The notes: generated from the sequence alone by a model not told the origin. 64,000 bases of DNA from Ligula intestinalis (GCA_036362985.1 JAYGXS010000003.1:81110403-81174402), one strand, 5' to 3'. Counted from the stretch's first letter, positions 10,005 through 23,429 are shown. Numbers and translations are program-made.

Positions 10005-13000
10005 TCGGAATATACAAAAGTAGATTTACAAATGTTTTTAACTGAACTTAATGCGGAAGAAGATAAACGAGGCGGTTATCTGTCAGCGAAGAACCTTGAG
10101 GCGATAATTCCTACAGAAATGTATCACAAATCTTCAATATAGGCGTTCGCTTTCGTCGTTGCTTAGTTATAGCATTGAATGAGTCCGGAGATGTGACCAA
10201 CACCGATATCGGCATAATAAAAAATATCAAATAACTGTATAGTTTTGAGTGTTTTTAGAAAAAAAGAACTGCATAAGCTGGTGCTTTGACGACTGACTGA
10301 CTCATTTTTACGCCACAACATACTTCCGTGCATTTCAAGGGTACTGAACGTATTCCTTCGACAGCAATACTACGAACGAAAAAGTGTCTGAATCTTTTAA
10401 AGTTTGTAGATTCACAACTGCATCGTTGGACTGTATTCCGATTTCTTAGTAAACAACAAGCCCCCGAGGCCTTCAACCTTATACAACGTGTTTTTATACG
10501 GCATTTCGTTCAGTGATTTCCAACACAATCATCGTTATCTATTCAAAAGAGCAGTGCGAGGAATTATCGTAACACAATTTTGAAGCACACAGACACCAGA
10601 CAGCTTGCTTGGTAACATAGGGAATATAACATTAAGCCTGGGAGGATATTAACTTAGGTAACTTAAAAACAGTGTTTTAATTACCATTTTGTTTTAAATA
10701 TGTATTTACTATTTTATTTGCATTAAAAGTCTTCAAATACTCTAACTAATTTATTCTTCCTCATTGAAAAGATTTCAAATTTCCCGGCTTATATTCGCAT
10801 AAGCCACTAAGTTTGGGAGAAGAAGGAAATAGCGTTGATGAATGTTAGGTCAGGTCGAGACCTAAATATCTAGGTCGGCGCCTGTTAGCACCAGCAGAAG
10901 CGGCCACTCTCGGCTTAAATAAGTCAGTTCTGTGCATACAAAAGCACCTCATGCAAGTTCCGCGTCTGGTACGTATAACGGTCACCTAACTGCATGCAAT
11001 CTTCTACTCTTCCCTCTCCCCCCGGGGCCAGCTCCACGTAAACATCCCCACCGTATAACCGACCTTCTCTTTTTGACCCTTTCATTACCCTTCCTCCCCC
11101 CTATAAGAATTACTCAGTTGGATGAAATGAGGAACAGGGATGACCGCATGCTCGAACTTGTACCCCTGGCTCGATGCAGACTCATCAAAAGCTTACGTAT
11201 GCTTTTCAATTGCTCTTCTGCATTCTCTGATGGAGAGTTTTCGAAACTGTACACGGTTTTTCTGTTTTTGCAAAGCAAACGTTTGTGATTCAGTTGACAA
11301 AGGATCCGAGGCATCATATTTGACATTTGGCCCTCACCCAGATAAACGAAGCATTTGGAGGACCTTTTAAGTGTTCTTTGGATGTGAGTCTGCAAGCATT
11401 TACCGTAGCTACAGCCGTGATCCGTCATCAACAAACACTTTTCGGGCAAATCTTTTTGGCGAGATATGTGGTTTGTGAAATACCCCGCTGAGTGACAAAG
11501 GTAGACCTGGAATTAATGATTTCAGCCAGTATATACCTTTGGTCTTAGAGACTCATTTTTAGGGTAAACTCTGCTACATGCGCAAATTGAGTCGAACCGT
11601 GCTAAGGCACTCAGTTCACCGCCGACTCCCAATAAATTAGAATTAACAACTTAACTAGACTTGAGTTATGCTTTCGGCTGACAATTTGAGACCAGGACAG
11701 ATGAAAGAAGACTTCACGTGAGTGTTTAGTGAATAGGGGATAGAGGAAACCACGGACATAAAAATGATTTATGCCGCACTTCTGCATCATTCAACGGAAT
11801 CTAGGAGTGTGGGGTTCTAGACCAGGAGAAAGCACGCCCTAAACACCTATCAAAAATGAATCCTAAATCAAGCCGACAGGGGAAGCAATTAACACCTAAC
11901 CAAATAAGGCGGTTGAAAATAAATTGTGGGGAAAAAACAGATAAGGGCACATACTATTGACATTGCGTGTTTTCTCAGAATTATCATGGACAAGGACGTC
12001 TGCGTCTAGTCTTGCAACCAGTGGTCCAGAGCACAAGCGGCCCACCACCCAAAAAGGAATAGTTTCTTGTAACTTAAAAGTCAGCATTAATAAGCATCTA
12101 CGTACACTCCATCGGTAAAAGCAAAAATCTGAGCCTTAATTCGTTGGATATCAAAATGGCTATGACTGGACAGCGGATAACTATGCCCCTTGTTCCTACC
12201 ATGAAGCTATCTCGAAAGATGCCACGTCAAGTTGATATAACAATATACATTATCTAGGACCTCTGTTTTGGTTGTTTTTTGGTTATTTTCCCATTCATGG
12301 CTTATGCTTCCGACAGCCTGAACAAGACACACTTCCTTTCATATGCTCATTGCATGCCGGCAAAGGACGCATAGTCGTTTTATTTCCTGTATTATAAAAT
12401 GCAGCGTTGTCCCCCGTATTCGCAACTTAAGTGCAACATAACGGTACTGCTAATAGATAAAGGATAAGCAAACGCAGTCCATTAATGTGATTGATCACAA
12501 AAAGAACTTTGAGAAATCCGGCAAGGAATGCAGCGTCTTAACGTCTACCTGACGACTACGGCACAAAACTTGTCGCGTGATCACGAGCCAATCACAGTCG
12601 CCCACAAAATGCAAACACTCAATCAACTGATTACCGGACACTGATTCTTACATATCGCTTACCAACTCCCGCCCGCATTAACCTTGGAAACAGTAGCGCA
12701 CGCAGGGCCGGAGCTTGCCCTTGACCACCCATGAAATTCTGTACAAAATACACAATTCCTACCTGTCATTCCCCTTCTCTTCCTATACTGAAGTGGGCAC
12801 GATAGCTGTAGCGCTCCGAGTACAACCACTACGTTTGCACTACATTACGTTGACTGTGCTGCATAGTGATAAAAACTCTGCGCTACGATAGTTATTATAA
12901 GTAGAATAAATGAACACATGTCGATCTCCTGAGTCATGGTTTTAGTCGACTTAGCTTTCAAATTCATACTGGAGCCCATTGTCAGAGATAAAAACGTCAA

Positions 13001-13035
13001 AAAAAACAAACAACAGTTGTAGGTAGCGGACAACC
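10005..13035. other. No recognised features
   Basis: No gene, RNA or transposon domain could be supported here. Open frames near 11,114-11,449 overlap on both strands and match nothing I know. Confidence 0.35.
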
Positions 13036-13049
13036 AATTAGCCACATCT

Positions 13050-13855
13050 GACTTCAGTCCGGCGATGCCTGCACAGCGCTATGTAGGCCACTGCGAGATC
13101 GATAAATCGATTGACTGGGTTCTCATCCGAGGCCCAGGCTTCAATTAACCCACAACCCGTCTTGCTGTCAACGTGGGTGATAACCCTCATAGCTATAAAG
13201 TCAAACCCGTTACCTGTCTCGTAGGTGTGGGTAGCCACATTTGGTAGTGCGTCACCCCATCTAACAGCCAGCTTTTGTTCGTGTATGCACGAAACAAGCA
13301 TGAATGCAGTCTGTCTCGAGTAATTTCGAGGACAGCTTAGGCATGGTATACGATAAACTACGCCCGACTGCTCATTGGGATTTAGTCGATCCTTGATTTT
13401 TATCATTCGGCTGTGCATGGTGACCTTAGGACGGTGTGCAATTCCGACATCGAGTCCCGCAGCAATGCGCTTGGCCGCTTCCGACACGTCCTTGATGTAA
13501 AGCATCGCATGCCATATGGTACTGGTTGGTTCTGGTTGAGTCCTCGGAAGGCGAGCACGTAAGCATCGGCTTTGTTGGTCTTTTAATAGCTGGTTCGCAT
13601 AAAATGGTCACAGAGATACCGGGCCTCACGTGCTTTTCCTTCCGGATTACTGCAATGAGTCTTAAGTCTTCTGAGTAGTGTTCGCACACAACTCTATTTG
13701 TGAGCCATCGTATAGTTGTTGTGAAATGTGAGATGATTTCATTACGATTGTTGTTTCTATTTCACCGTCGCGAGTTCGGATGACGAATACATCAAGGAAG
13801 ACTAGCTTCTGATCTCCTTCTTCTTCCCCGTGAATTTTAAACCTAGTAAGCCCGA
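13050..13855 (-). pseudogene. Penelope-like element fragment, RT thumb and GIY-YIG endonuclease (copy 4)
   Basis: On the minus strand the fragment begins near 13,850 with decayed RT sequence (LVFLDVFVIRTRDG). It passes through broken thumb sequence with several frame changes, then opens into a 155-codon frame at 13,505-13,038. This frame holds the linker (VSEAAKRIAAGLDVGIAHRP) and a GIY-YIG endonuclease: GVVYRIPCLSCPRNYSRQT, followed by VSCIHEQKLAVR, then WASDENPVNRFIDL. The expected Gly of Y.GQTG is Ser, and the core Arg-x-x-EH is changed to CIHEQ, so catalysis is doubtful. It abuts a plus-strand PLE fragment head to head. Confidence 0.8.
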
Positions 13856-13857
13856 GT

Positions 13858-14375
13858 TAAGGTGAGCATGAAAATTTTGCAACGTGTTCTTTTGATGCTG
13901 AGGACCACCTTCCCAGCAGCCAACACCCATGTACTGTACTTGACTACTCCCATCCTACACAGAGAGCTCGAGGACAAACTGTTAGCCCAGACCAACTCTA
14001 TAAGCGTAAATTCATTTACCTGGTCCTGTGGGGTGGAATGTATTGGTCGCACGAGCCGGCGTTTGTCCAAAAGAGTATGAGAACACCTTTTCAGCATGTT
14101 TAAAGAAGGACCAACTAAAGGCTGTAAACAATTCCATTCTAGCGCATCTGGTAGACTCAGACCATCGAGTGAATGCCAAGGCGGCCTTCTGAGAGATCTA
14201 CAAGGTACCCTCAAGCTATTCAAAATTTCTTGGACAGCGTCTGTTGGCTATGGCAGAAGAGGCCGCCATCAGGCTACGCCGACCGGTCCTGTGCGTCCAA
14301 AAGAACTTGGTCACGGCGTCTTAGTTACCCTGGTCAAAAGCCGCTTATCCAATAGCAAGCAGCTTAGCACCTCAG
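13858..14375 (+). pseudogene. Penelope-like GIY-YIG endonuclease fragment (copy 5)
   Basis: The frame from 13,862 carries TTFPAANTHVLYLTTPILH and then FTWSCGVECIGRTSRRLSKRV, which parallels the endonuclease start of copy 1 and retains the IGRTSRRLSKR core. A TGA follows at 14,078-14,080. The rest of the domain continues in another frame with two more stops (VNNSILAHLVDSDHRVNAKAAF, later SKFLGQRLLAMAEEAAIRL). It is therefore a 5'-truncated, broken copy of the copy-1 subfamily. It ends before a C-rich tail at about 14,390-14,440. Confidence 0.8.
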
Positions 14376-14379
14376 CCGA

Positions 14380-17300
14380 CTAAACTTTCCCCCTAATGCT
14401 GATCAGATTTTGACCCTCCCCCCGCCCCCCTACTCTGACAACCGTTCTATTTATTTTGCCAACGCGTATAGTTTTTTTCTTAATTACTATATGAATGTAA
14501 AGGCCTGATGAGAATTATCGAAAACAAACGTACTTTCGCCATTTTATCTTCAGTTAACAAACATGTCGTAAAAGTAACGACGCAAGTAAGAGTTTGAAAT
14601 CTCAAACACACAAAATCATGATTTCGATGATCGTCATACCTTCTTCCTATAAAACTATAAAAAACCTCAGATGCGAACATTCGCCTCGACACTTATTATT
14701 TGTCCAAAGAGTTGATCAGTACTGAGATTCTGTGCAGAATATACGGCCACTTTGTGTACTTTTCACCTCCTTCACAACACTCGACCTGAGGATTATAATC
14801 CTTTGGAAACAGAACCGCTGCTTATCCTGACCTTCAATTACCGAGAAGTAAATCCTTCGGACCAGACATTCGCAGGCGCGGTTTGAAACTTGATTCAAAG
14901 CGAAGACAGCATTTTAGTCAATCCAGGAGCTCACAAACGGTACAAAATCCGTTCCGTGGTAACCTGTATGCCACACATATTTTTGATGTGCTTCTTTTAA
15001 ACAAATCAGACTTTAAAGGGTTAAATGTTACACCAGATATCCGCGCTTTACATTTTTCAAATAAACTGTTTTATCCTGATATGTTCAGCCACCTATCACT
15101 GGCTGTTTATTGTGGGCGCCTGAACGGCCCCAGCTACGTCTTTTGAATGTCAGACATGGCCTGTTTTTCAACATACTTTCTCATCATACCAAATAATATG
15201 CTTAGCAGCTAATTATACCCTAGAAAATTTTTTGGGAGTACAGTCTGATGGAACAAATTAAAGTTTTCTTTTTTTAGATCTTATACTTACCTATGGCTAA
15301 TTAGAGAATGAACGAAGTAGAGACACACTTATTATGTTATTATACGACTGGCAAGGCGAGGAAATTGACCTTTCAGACAGTGGAAACATTGGGTCCTTAA
15401 AAAACGTTGCTGTCGACATCGTTAGAATGGGACATAATATTACATGTTTTGCAGGCAGATAGATAGTTACCCTGGAAAATTTTGAATGGTTGTGTCATTG
15501 GGTGATCTAATAATAGTTACATGCTTTTATATCCTCATAGGTCAGTCTTGTGGGTAATAAAGCGTCCTAACATATCTGAGAAGCGTTAATACTTTGTATC
15601 ATTTAACTTGGTACTGTATTAGTAGATTTCAGTAACACCTTTCATTCACCATTTAGAAATTAACCCGCTAGTGGATCATTTCAGTTGTTTTTACCGTGTG
15701 GGGAGTCGAACGTTTTTCAACTTCGATAGGTTAAAATAATAAGGCAAGAGAAAAACACTGATACAGAGAGACTGTTTATCAAGTGGGCGGTATTAGTTAA
15801 AAACACATACCGGGTCTACAAAAGTCGTCTGTCTGCGTTATGATTACAAAATGCTTTTGCACTTTATTGCATACCGTGCATAAAAGGAACATCAGAGTTC
15901 GCCCCATTTGCCGGCATATCACAATTAATCTGTTTTTTATTTCTTCTCTGTCTGTACAAACGACCACTCAGTAGTCGGATGAAAGTGCAGTTTTCGTTTG
16001 AGTTGCCAGAGCATGTAAGCGGCTGAATCAGTATCACAAGTGAACACGTAGGCTTATTTGCGACCAGCAAATTCTAGGGAATCGTCTTGTTTTATTTCAG
16101 AGATGATGCTGGGCTTAAAGCTGGTAGTCCTGCTGTCATTGTGGTAAATAATTGCGCTTTTTCCCCTCTTGACTGCCTTTGGCAGCTTTTTAATATAACA
16201 TGGTAATTTCCTAATGTCTGCAAGATTTCAATTTTAGCTTTTGTATTAACTTTCGCACCCAGCCTGAAAGGGTTTTCTTTGAAAGATTTACTCCAATTTC
16301 GCGTATTAATTTCCCCGTAAACTAAACAAGAAAGGCAGGAACTTGGAGTTCACACACCAGAAAATTCTTGGAAAGTGCTGATTGACCTATTTATAAACAG
16401 GTGCCCTCAGGGTGCGTCATCTAGCAGCATGGGATCTGTAGCAACAGGCGTGAATGAGATTAGAGCTATCAGTGCGGTAAATACTTAGATACTCAAGTAA
16501 ATAAAAGTCAGAATTCAGGGATGCTAATAATAAGAAGTCATATTGTGCTCATCGGACTAAGTTTATTTTTTTGCTGGTGTTTCGGAGAGCTGAATGGGCT
16601 GTCCTTTGTCAACGTAAAGATTATCGTCATCAGTTAGCAATGTGAAGTTCTGGCTGTACGTGATGGCTGTGCGCTGCTTCGCCTAGCTTGCGTTTAACCT
16701 CCACCGTAGGAGATGCTGGTAACCCTGCTTCATCTTCCGGTGGTTTCTTCAAAGGGCAGTTTTTGCTGGTATTTTTTATGTTCGGTTTAACCTTGTCCTG
16801 TCCTTCGCTCACTTAATGGCTAAGGACTTTGTAGGCCGTGGGAAGGTCCAGATGCCTGTTGACGGAGTAAGCATTTAATTTCCATGCCTCAGGTATCAGT
16901 CTTACTGCTTTTGAGGCTCCTCAGCCTACGATGGTCGGTCTTTGGATATCGAAGTTGCGACCGGCGTCTCCAAGAGGTTATGCAAGCTGCAAATTTGGCC
17001 CTATGTTCCGAGCCGCCAGTTTGTTTTCGTGTAAACACATATAGCATTTTTGCCTTTTTCTCCAACCCAATTACAGTTTCCATCCTTGCAATGTATATTA
17101 TAGGCAACTGTGGAGGTTTCAGTAGAGGGCAGTCTAGCTTAGGGTTGTATCAAATAATGGCGTATTCGCCTGCGGGCGATGGGCTATGTCTACTTTAGCG
17201 AGTTGTAGCATTCGAGAGACTGTTTCGGAGACTCCTTTTTTATAGGGAATGACCCTACAGACTTTGTGTTGCTGTTCTTAATCCATCGTCTGTTCAATCG

Positions 17301-17595
17301 GCGCTTGCTTTGTCTGACAAGAGTGCGTCATTACCTCATTAAGCGAGCAGTGGCCAGGACTAGGTCAAATCGAACTGAGGGGTTGCAAACGAGGATGGCC
17401 CTGTGGCCAAATCACCGGAAGAGGAAGCATGATTACCAGAAACTTCTACGGTGGAGACAAAAAGCGAAACCCACAACCGTTAATGTAGGCCAAAATCCAC
17501 GCTAGGTGCCAAACAGCAAATGAAGACTAATCAATCAGCTCACGGCCAATAATTAAAATTTCTGTTTGGTCCAGTCATTTTATTTCAGGAAAAGG
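14380..17595. other. C-rich PLE tail, then unassigned sequence
   Basis: The first 60 bases form the C-rich tail of copy 5. After that no gene is recognised. A 60-codon minus-strand frame at 16,812-16,630 is unusually hydrophilic (rich in Lys, Glu and Pro), but it has no family match I know and no clear splice context. Confidence 0.35.
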
Positions 17596-17599
17596 AGAA

Positions 17600-17650
17600 C
17601 CGATCTATCTCTTCGAAACGTCAGGGCAACAGATAAACGCATTCCGGTGC
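17600..17650 (+). repeat. Partial hammerhead-like motif (H14)
   Basis: CTTCGAAACGTCAGG is followed by a degenerate AATAAA-like run. The upstream CTGATGA half is absent, so only the 3' half of the motif is preserved. Confidence 0.4.
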
Positions 17651-17654
17651 GCAT

Positions 17655-18775
17655 AACGTGATCCGTAGCTTTCATACTCATTGGACTCCAGAATGAATTC
17701 TGATACCCAAAGGAAGGATTTTCTTCTATCTTGTGTACCTGTTAGGACACGTTGTAAGATGCTGATATGGCGTCGACGCAACGCCCAAGAAAAGCAATAA
17801 CGGAATACTATGTAACCGTTTACAACTAGCAAAAAGCAGCAGATAACAAGCGAAAGAGTTTTTTCCACAAATGTTATCCTTCCGTAAACCACCCTGCCAT
17901 TATTGCATCAATTCCCCTTTTATATAATGACAAACAACTGCACTAGAAACAACCAACTGTTTTTTAAACCCCACTTTTGTACAACTTCAAAAATCAACGA
18001 TGATAAACGCAAATTCTATCAGATACATTGCGATACATGTGTCAGCTCTGAATTTTTGCTCCTTTGCAAATTGTTTAGTGTTTTTGATATCCACAGTGTT
18101 TGTTTGAAGCAGGAAAAGAGCTCAACTGCACGTGTTTTCTGGCAAATGATAAAAAGTCAAAGGACACAAAGCGGACAAAATATAATCATTTCAAAGGGAA
18201 AAATAGTGAAACAGTTTACTACTACCACAAATGTCAAAACTCTCTTGTCTCTCATTTCCAAACTGTCATGGAGGTAAACAATGGGCTGTGGCACGAAATA
18301 ATGCTTTCATAAAAGCAACGAAAACACAAATCCAGTATATAATTATTTAAAATCCAAAAGTTGTCAGGTTTATATGCAAATGTTTGTTTCACCACAATGA
18401 CAACGCTTTTTATCGACTGTTACAACCTACATTGAATGAGAAACTTACTGTGTGTAGTCGAAACAGTTATTTGTTTTTTGTACAGTCCTCCATTAATAAG
18501 CAAAATACGTTCCCAGGTTTTCGTGCTTGGGAAATAATGAGGTTCATAACTTTGTTGCTACCATAGAAAAAGCGAAGTTAAAATAAACAATTTATATGTT
18601 CACGTGACAAACTGAAAACCACCAAGCCTTACAGATGGTTAAATCATTGTTCTAGAAATTTTAATGTTACTCCAAATATTAAGCCTTTACATTCATTCAG
18701 ATGTGTAAAGTGCGTAGATCCAAGAACTAAGAAACTCCAACATGGAAGCAGCTTTATTTAGCTGGCCTAATTACT
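17655..18775. other. No recognised features
   Basis: The sequence is AT-rich with short open frames only. Nothing was recognised on either strand. Confidence 0.35.
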
Positions 18776-18779
18776 TTTG

Positions 18780-18950
18780 CTAGGTAAGCTCCTGTTGGGA
18801 AATGCAACAAATCTTGTTTAAGAAATTTAAAGCAACGTTTACCAGGTGCAAATTTAAAGATAGCAATAACAACAATATTTAATGGATTCATGATATTTCG
18901 AGAGAGCTCTTCAGTTGCTGCCTCTCATTGCGTAACGTAAATCATATAAG
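18780..18950 (-). repeat. Dispersed repeat R, copy 1
   Basis: The core CCAGGTGCAAATTT and the following tract ending TTTAATGGA (18,819-18,885) match 54,694-54,761 in the same orientation. The family is unknown. Confidence 0.6.
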
Positions 18951-18954
18951 AGAA

Positions 18955-20855
18955 AATACTTATTGAGTTCATACAAAAAAAACGATATAACACAAAGTCA
19001 TACAAAGTGGCCAAGAGGCTGATCAATAACACTAATTTGACTGCTTTTTGATACATTTGCACGCACGCAACTTGAAAATTCCGCTAAAAATAACCGTATT
19101 TCTCAAATCTGCATGAAAATTGTCTGTAGGTAAAACTGAAAATTGAACCCAAAAAGAGTAATGGGAGCCCTTCCAAGATTGCGCAAGCCTTGACTGAAAC
19201 CTATTTGTTCACTTCTCATGAATTGTTATAAAAGAAGCGGCGAGTACCCCCTTTTAAAATAAAAATGCAAAGTAAAATGCTGTCACAGCAAGAGAGGAGA
19301 GACAATTCTAGAGAAACATGGTTTAATCTCCCCAGAGGCCTTTCAACTTTATTGTCTGCTTCGAATCTGCTCGAGCTTTTGACGAAATTAAAATACCCCA
19401 CATGTCCGTATAGAGCAGTTCCCTGTTAATTTAATTTTATTCGCAATAGGGAATACTATGTCTCATGTTTGAGGCAGTCCGATTGTCTGATGAAAAAATA
19501 CACGGAGAATAGTTCCCCAAAGATTAGAGACACTCCTGTCGGCTTAGTGGCTGGCAGCAGCCAATGGGAATCCAGCTGCCTTTTTTGAAACGCGTAATGT
19601 TAAAACCCGGTTAGGAAATAGACAATCGAAATTAAAAACATTGTTCCACTTGCGAAAAAGAGTTCACGCTGGGTTAACTAAGATTGGGCTTACTGACCAC
19701 AAGAATATATTTCCAATGTTACCTGAGGTACTATCGCTGTGGCGAGCAATCGTTGGGAGAAAGGTTTTAGCCACGAAGAGAGCAAAATTATATTTATTAC
19801 ACCAGGTTGCTTGACTTGAGCTGCCTCACATAAACACATGACTTGCATTTAGCAGTCAGAAAAGCTCTGGGAATATCACTTTTATGTGGCTTGGGACATA
19901 GGATCCTTTGATTTTGGCCGACCCCGCTTTGAAACGCACATTTGCTTTTTTCGATCTTTAGCTAAGAATTACTGGGATTAATGCTGCAGTCCAAATTACA
20001 GTTAGCAGCTCGGGAAAAGGAGGACAAGAAGCGAATTCTGAAGAGTCTCATTAACTGAAGTCCACCATAAGGTACTTGTTTTTTGGCTACATGCGTTTTC
20101 TGAGGCAGAAAACCCGTGCTTGTTATTATCCAGAATATCCATAATGAAATCAATTGTGACTATACGCTTGAATAATTAAAGATTTGAATTTGATCAGACA
20201 TTTCATTTCTGTTATTAAACATGACATTTTGAACAGAATCCACTGTACAATTTTTGCCCAATACATAGCAGTTCTAAAAGCAAAAAAATGATTTAGATGA
20301 CAACTTTAATGATTCCTCTGAATATGAACCCATTCAATGGATAATTTGATGGGTTCTGTGTGGTCTCAGTATCGTTAAAAGTGTAATTAGTATCGACTCA
20401 CGCTGGCGGCGATGAATAAGTTTATGGTGCTGCCCTCGCAGCTAAAATCTCTAATATACTTCTGAATGTGCTGTTTACGGTGGGCGGGGCTAGTAGTGCG
20501 TCCAGTTTAGGCAACAGTACTGCAGCTATTTCTAACTTCCTCTCTGAAAGAGGGTAAGACATATCTAAAAGTAACCGATTTTGAAATAATAGGAGCAGTT
20601 ACTGTTTCACAATGAATGCACCGCTAAATGAACAAATGGCGGGTGAATCGGCTATAAATCACAACGCATCGCTCCGAATACACGTGACTTCGTGCTGTAC
20701 AGATCAGAATTAAAGGTAGACATGCAATTTAAGTTTGACTAACGGTCGGTGTCATACTGGGAAAACATTCACCGTGTCTGCAATTAAACGCAGTGCCACA
20801 TTTATCATGGAAGGATTGGCGTGCAAGATGCATGTTACCGTTTTCGACCCAAACA
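18955..20855. other. No recognised features
   Basis: I saw nothing supportable before the mariner-like element. Confidence 0.35.
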
Positions 20856-20860
20856 TGATA

Positions 20861-20960
20861 CAGGGTGTCCCAGAAGTAACTGACCCTTTTGATTTGCCAA
20901 TAAAACGAAAACTGTTAACGCTAGGATATTTGAACTTGTTTCATTCGAATGAAAAAAATT
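20861..20960 (+). repeat. mariner-like TIR, left
   Basis: It aligns with the reverse complement of 22,124-22,223 over about 100 bp. It includes CAGGGTGTCCCAGAAG at the tip and a conserved GATTTGC.AATAAAA further in. Confidence 0.9.
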
Positions 20961-20976
20961 TTATGCTGCAGTAGAA

Positions 20977-22035
20977 CTAGGTTTTGAAAAAAATGTCGTT
21001 CAAGTGATGGCCATGATTGTTTTGACAACTTAGGGATCGTTTCTTTGTCATTTCCATAGCGCTCCTTAGTGTTTCAGGCGAAAGTTTCCTTATTGCAGAA
21101 CAAATGTTTTTAAGTTCTTGCAGATTTTTTGGATTTGGTACGTAAACCCTTGATTTTAGGTAGCTCCATAAGAAGAAATCGCCTGGGTCAAATCTGGAGA
21201 TCGAGGGGGCCAAGGAATGTTACCAAATCGTGAAATCAAAAGATTTGGAAAGCACTCATTGAACAATGTCATCTGTTCTCCTGCAGTATGGGCCGTGGCT
21301 CCATCCTGATGAAACAAAATATTACGTAGGCCATGTCTCTCAATTTCTGGAATAAGAAATTTGCTAGTCATATTTCGGTACCTTTCACCATTAACTGTTA
21401 CTGTTTCGCCATCATTATTTACAAAAAAGTATGGGCTTATCACATTGGAAGCAGGTATTCCGTACCACACCGTCACATGAAGAGAATGCAGCGACCTTTC
21501 TTGAATTTCTCTTGGATTTTTATTACCCCAAATTCCAGAATTATGTCTACATGGCCAGATAAGTGAAAGTGAGTCTCGTCAGAGAAGATAATGGTTTTGA
21601 TGAAAGAAGCATCCTCACAAAAACGAATAAAAGAGTTGCAATAATTAACGCGACTGTGATAATCATTAGGCAATAACTGTTGGATTACTTTGATTTTGTG
21701 AAATCTTTTTTAAGAATGCGATGTAATGTCGATCGGGAAATGGATAATTGAGTTGGCCATTTTCCGATGGAGGCTTTAGGATTATCTGTAACGCTTGCAG
21801 AAACTCGCTCGATTACAGCTTCAGTTCGAGTTGATTTTTATCTTCCAGATTGTTGTTTATAATTAACATTTCCAGTGACCGTATATTTTCGATACAGTGA
21901 ATTAATTGTGTTCTTCGAAGGACTGGTTGTTGTTCTGAAATAATTTCTGTAATCACGTTGCACTTCTGTTGTTGACATTGTCCATGTATATATTTCTAAA
22001 ATTCTTATTTTTTCTTCTTTGCTGTATGGAGACAT
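20977..22035 (-). pseudogene. mariner-like transposase (frameshifted)
   Basis: The start is ATG at 22,035 (MSPYSKEEKIRILEIY), a helix-turn-helix N-terminus. Paired-domain-like sequence follows, including SPSKNTINSLYRKY. The catalytic core is split over frames. The first Asp is in IIFSDETHFHLSGHVD (about 21,590-21,550), the second in LFHQDGATAHTA (about 21,310), and the third in WPPRSPDLT, 36 residues after the second. Then FFLWSYLKSRVY leads to the C-terminus GHHLNDIFFKT and a TAG at 20,979-20,977. At least three frame changes separate these blocks. The WPPRSPDL and FFLW.YLK signature is typical of the mariner branch annotated widely in arthropods and other invertebrates. The subfamily is not decided. 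Confidence 0.9.
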
Positions 22036-22123
22036 GATGAAAATTAAGAGTTTGCAATGAAGCAAAAATAAAATGTCGCGCTGGTTTGTAAATAGGATGC
22101 AAAGTATTCTCTTGTGCCATAAA

Positions 22124-22223
22124 AAAGTTTTACTTTCGAATAAAACAAGATACAATATCCGAGCGTTAAAAGTGTTCTTTTTATTAGCAAATCAAAGGGG
22201 TCAGTAACTTCTGGGACACCCTG
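22124..22223 (-). repeat. mariner-like TIR, right
   Basis: This is the partner of the left TIR. Similarity is highest in the outer 45 bp and continues more weakly toward the transposase start. Confidence 0.9.
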
Positions 22224-22229
22224 CAGTAT

Positions 22230-23425
22230 CGGTTAACTCGATGCTGGTTTCGTATGTTTCCTTAACTTCACAAAACACAATAGCACCCATGGAGTCAAAA
22301 TCTGTTTAGGCGCAGCGATTGTTAAATCCAGGATTGTTTGCGTGTGGCGTGAGTGTTGTAGAACCAGCTTCTAAGAAAAATACGCGGACGTTTAAAGCTC
22401 GCACTCCTTGCAGCGTCCCCAAAAGCTATCTTGTGCTTTTTAAAGTGGAACTCTTACAGGCGGCTTTGCTGCCGTACTGAAGATTATAGTTCTGCATTCA
22501 GTGAAATATCTGAATTCGTTTTTGGACATTCCGATTGCTACAATCTCCCACTCCTGAAGCCTTGGACATCCTGCCCAATGCGGTATCCTCTTTCCGGTAC
22601 CTTTGTGTTAATCTGACATATACTCCATCTACAATTTCGGCTCATAGTGAAATCCTTTTCATTAAAATTCGTAAACGTTTATAATAAATCCGTCGGTTGC
22701 ATTCTGATCACACACCTTAAGCCCTAATCAGGCGATTTATAGATGCCTACATTCTGCCTCTCTTTCTCTACTTCTTTTCGGTTAGTTTTCCAGCATTTTC
22801 TAGAAAATACTTACTGATTTTTAAACGCATCCTCCAAATGCTCTATTTAGCTGGCGGCGTTTTTTTGAAATTATAGGTGATGCTACAATGCAGCGATACG
22901 TTAAAACGCTCAGGCAATTTGCTGATCGCATTTTTGATGGAAGTAGTCATCCCCTCCAATCTGAATTTATAAATGCGAGGTCTTCCCGTACTATGCATGC
23001 CGAGATATCAGCAGTTTGTATTTCCATTCATAGCACGCTATCACACGTGTAAAGGAACAGAAATTCAGAAGCTTAAAGTAAAACTGTCTCCATAATATAT
23101 GTGGCTTTTATGTAAACCTCTAGATTTTTGAATATTTTATTCCCTTATCCGGTGGTTTCTGTGAATGAAGTCATTTGTTGCCGAACATTTTGGATGCGAC
23201 CTTCAAAATAAATCGTATTTGTTTTTGCGCTCTCTCTCTCTCTCTCTCTAGAGTGCCCAATCTTTTGGGAAAAAATGGAAGCAAAACAAGAATACTCTCA
23301 TGGAAAACAAAATTTTGATGACGTTTGACATAGCGGAGAAAATTTTAAAGATCCACGTACACGCCGGGGCTTTGCAGGGCATTACTGAGAGAAACTTTGA
23401 CTGTAAAAAGTTTTAATATTGGTGT
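22230..23425. other. Unassigned; includes a (CT)10 tract
   Basis: No gene is recognised. A simple (CT)n run lies at 23,230-23,249. Confidence 0.4.
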
Positions 23426-23429
23426 TTTG

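Larger units (their letters stand above)
20861..22223 (-). mobile_element. mariner-like (Tc1/mariner superfamily) DNA transposon
   Basis: The element is 1363 bp with terminal inverted repeats beginning CAGGGTGTCCCAGAAG at both ends, and it encloses one minus-strand transposase. TA precedes the left end (20,859-20,860). The right end is followed by CA, so a clean TA duplication is not preserved. Cut-and-paste movement is established for this superfamily. This copy is inactive because its transposase is frameshifted. Confidence 0.93.

Noticed and set aside
11114..11449. Minus-strand open frame of 111 codons as a host exon
   Set aside because: It overlaps open frames on the other strand, has no recognised motif and no convincing splice sites.
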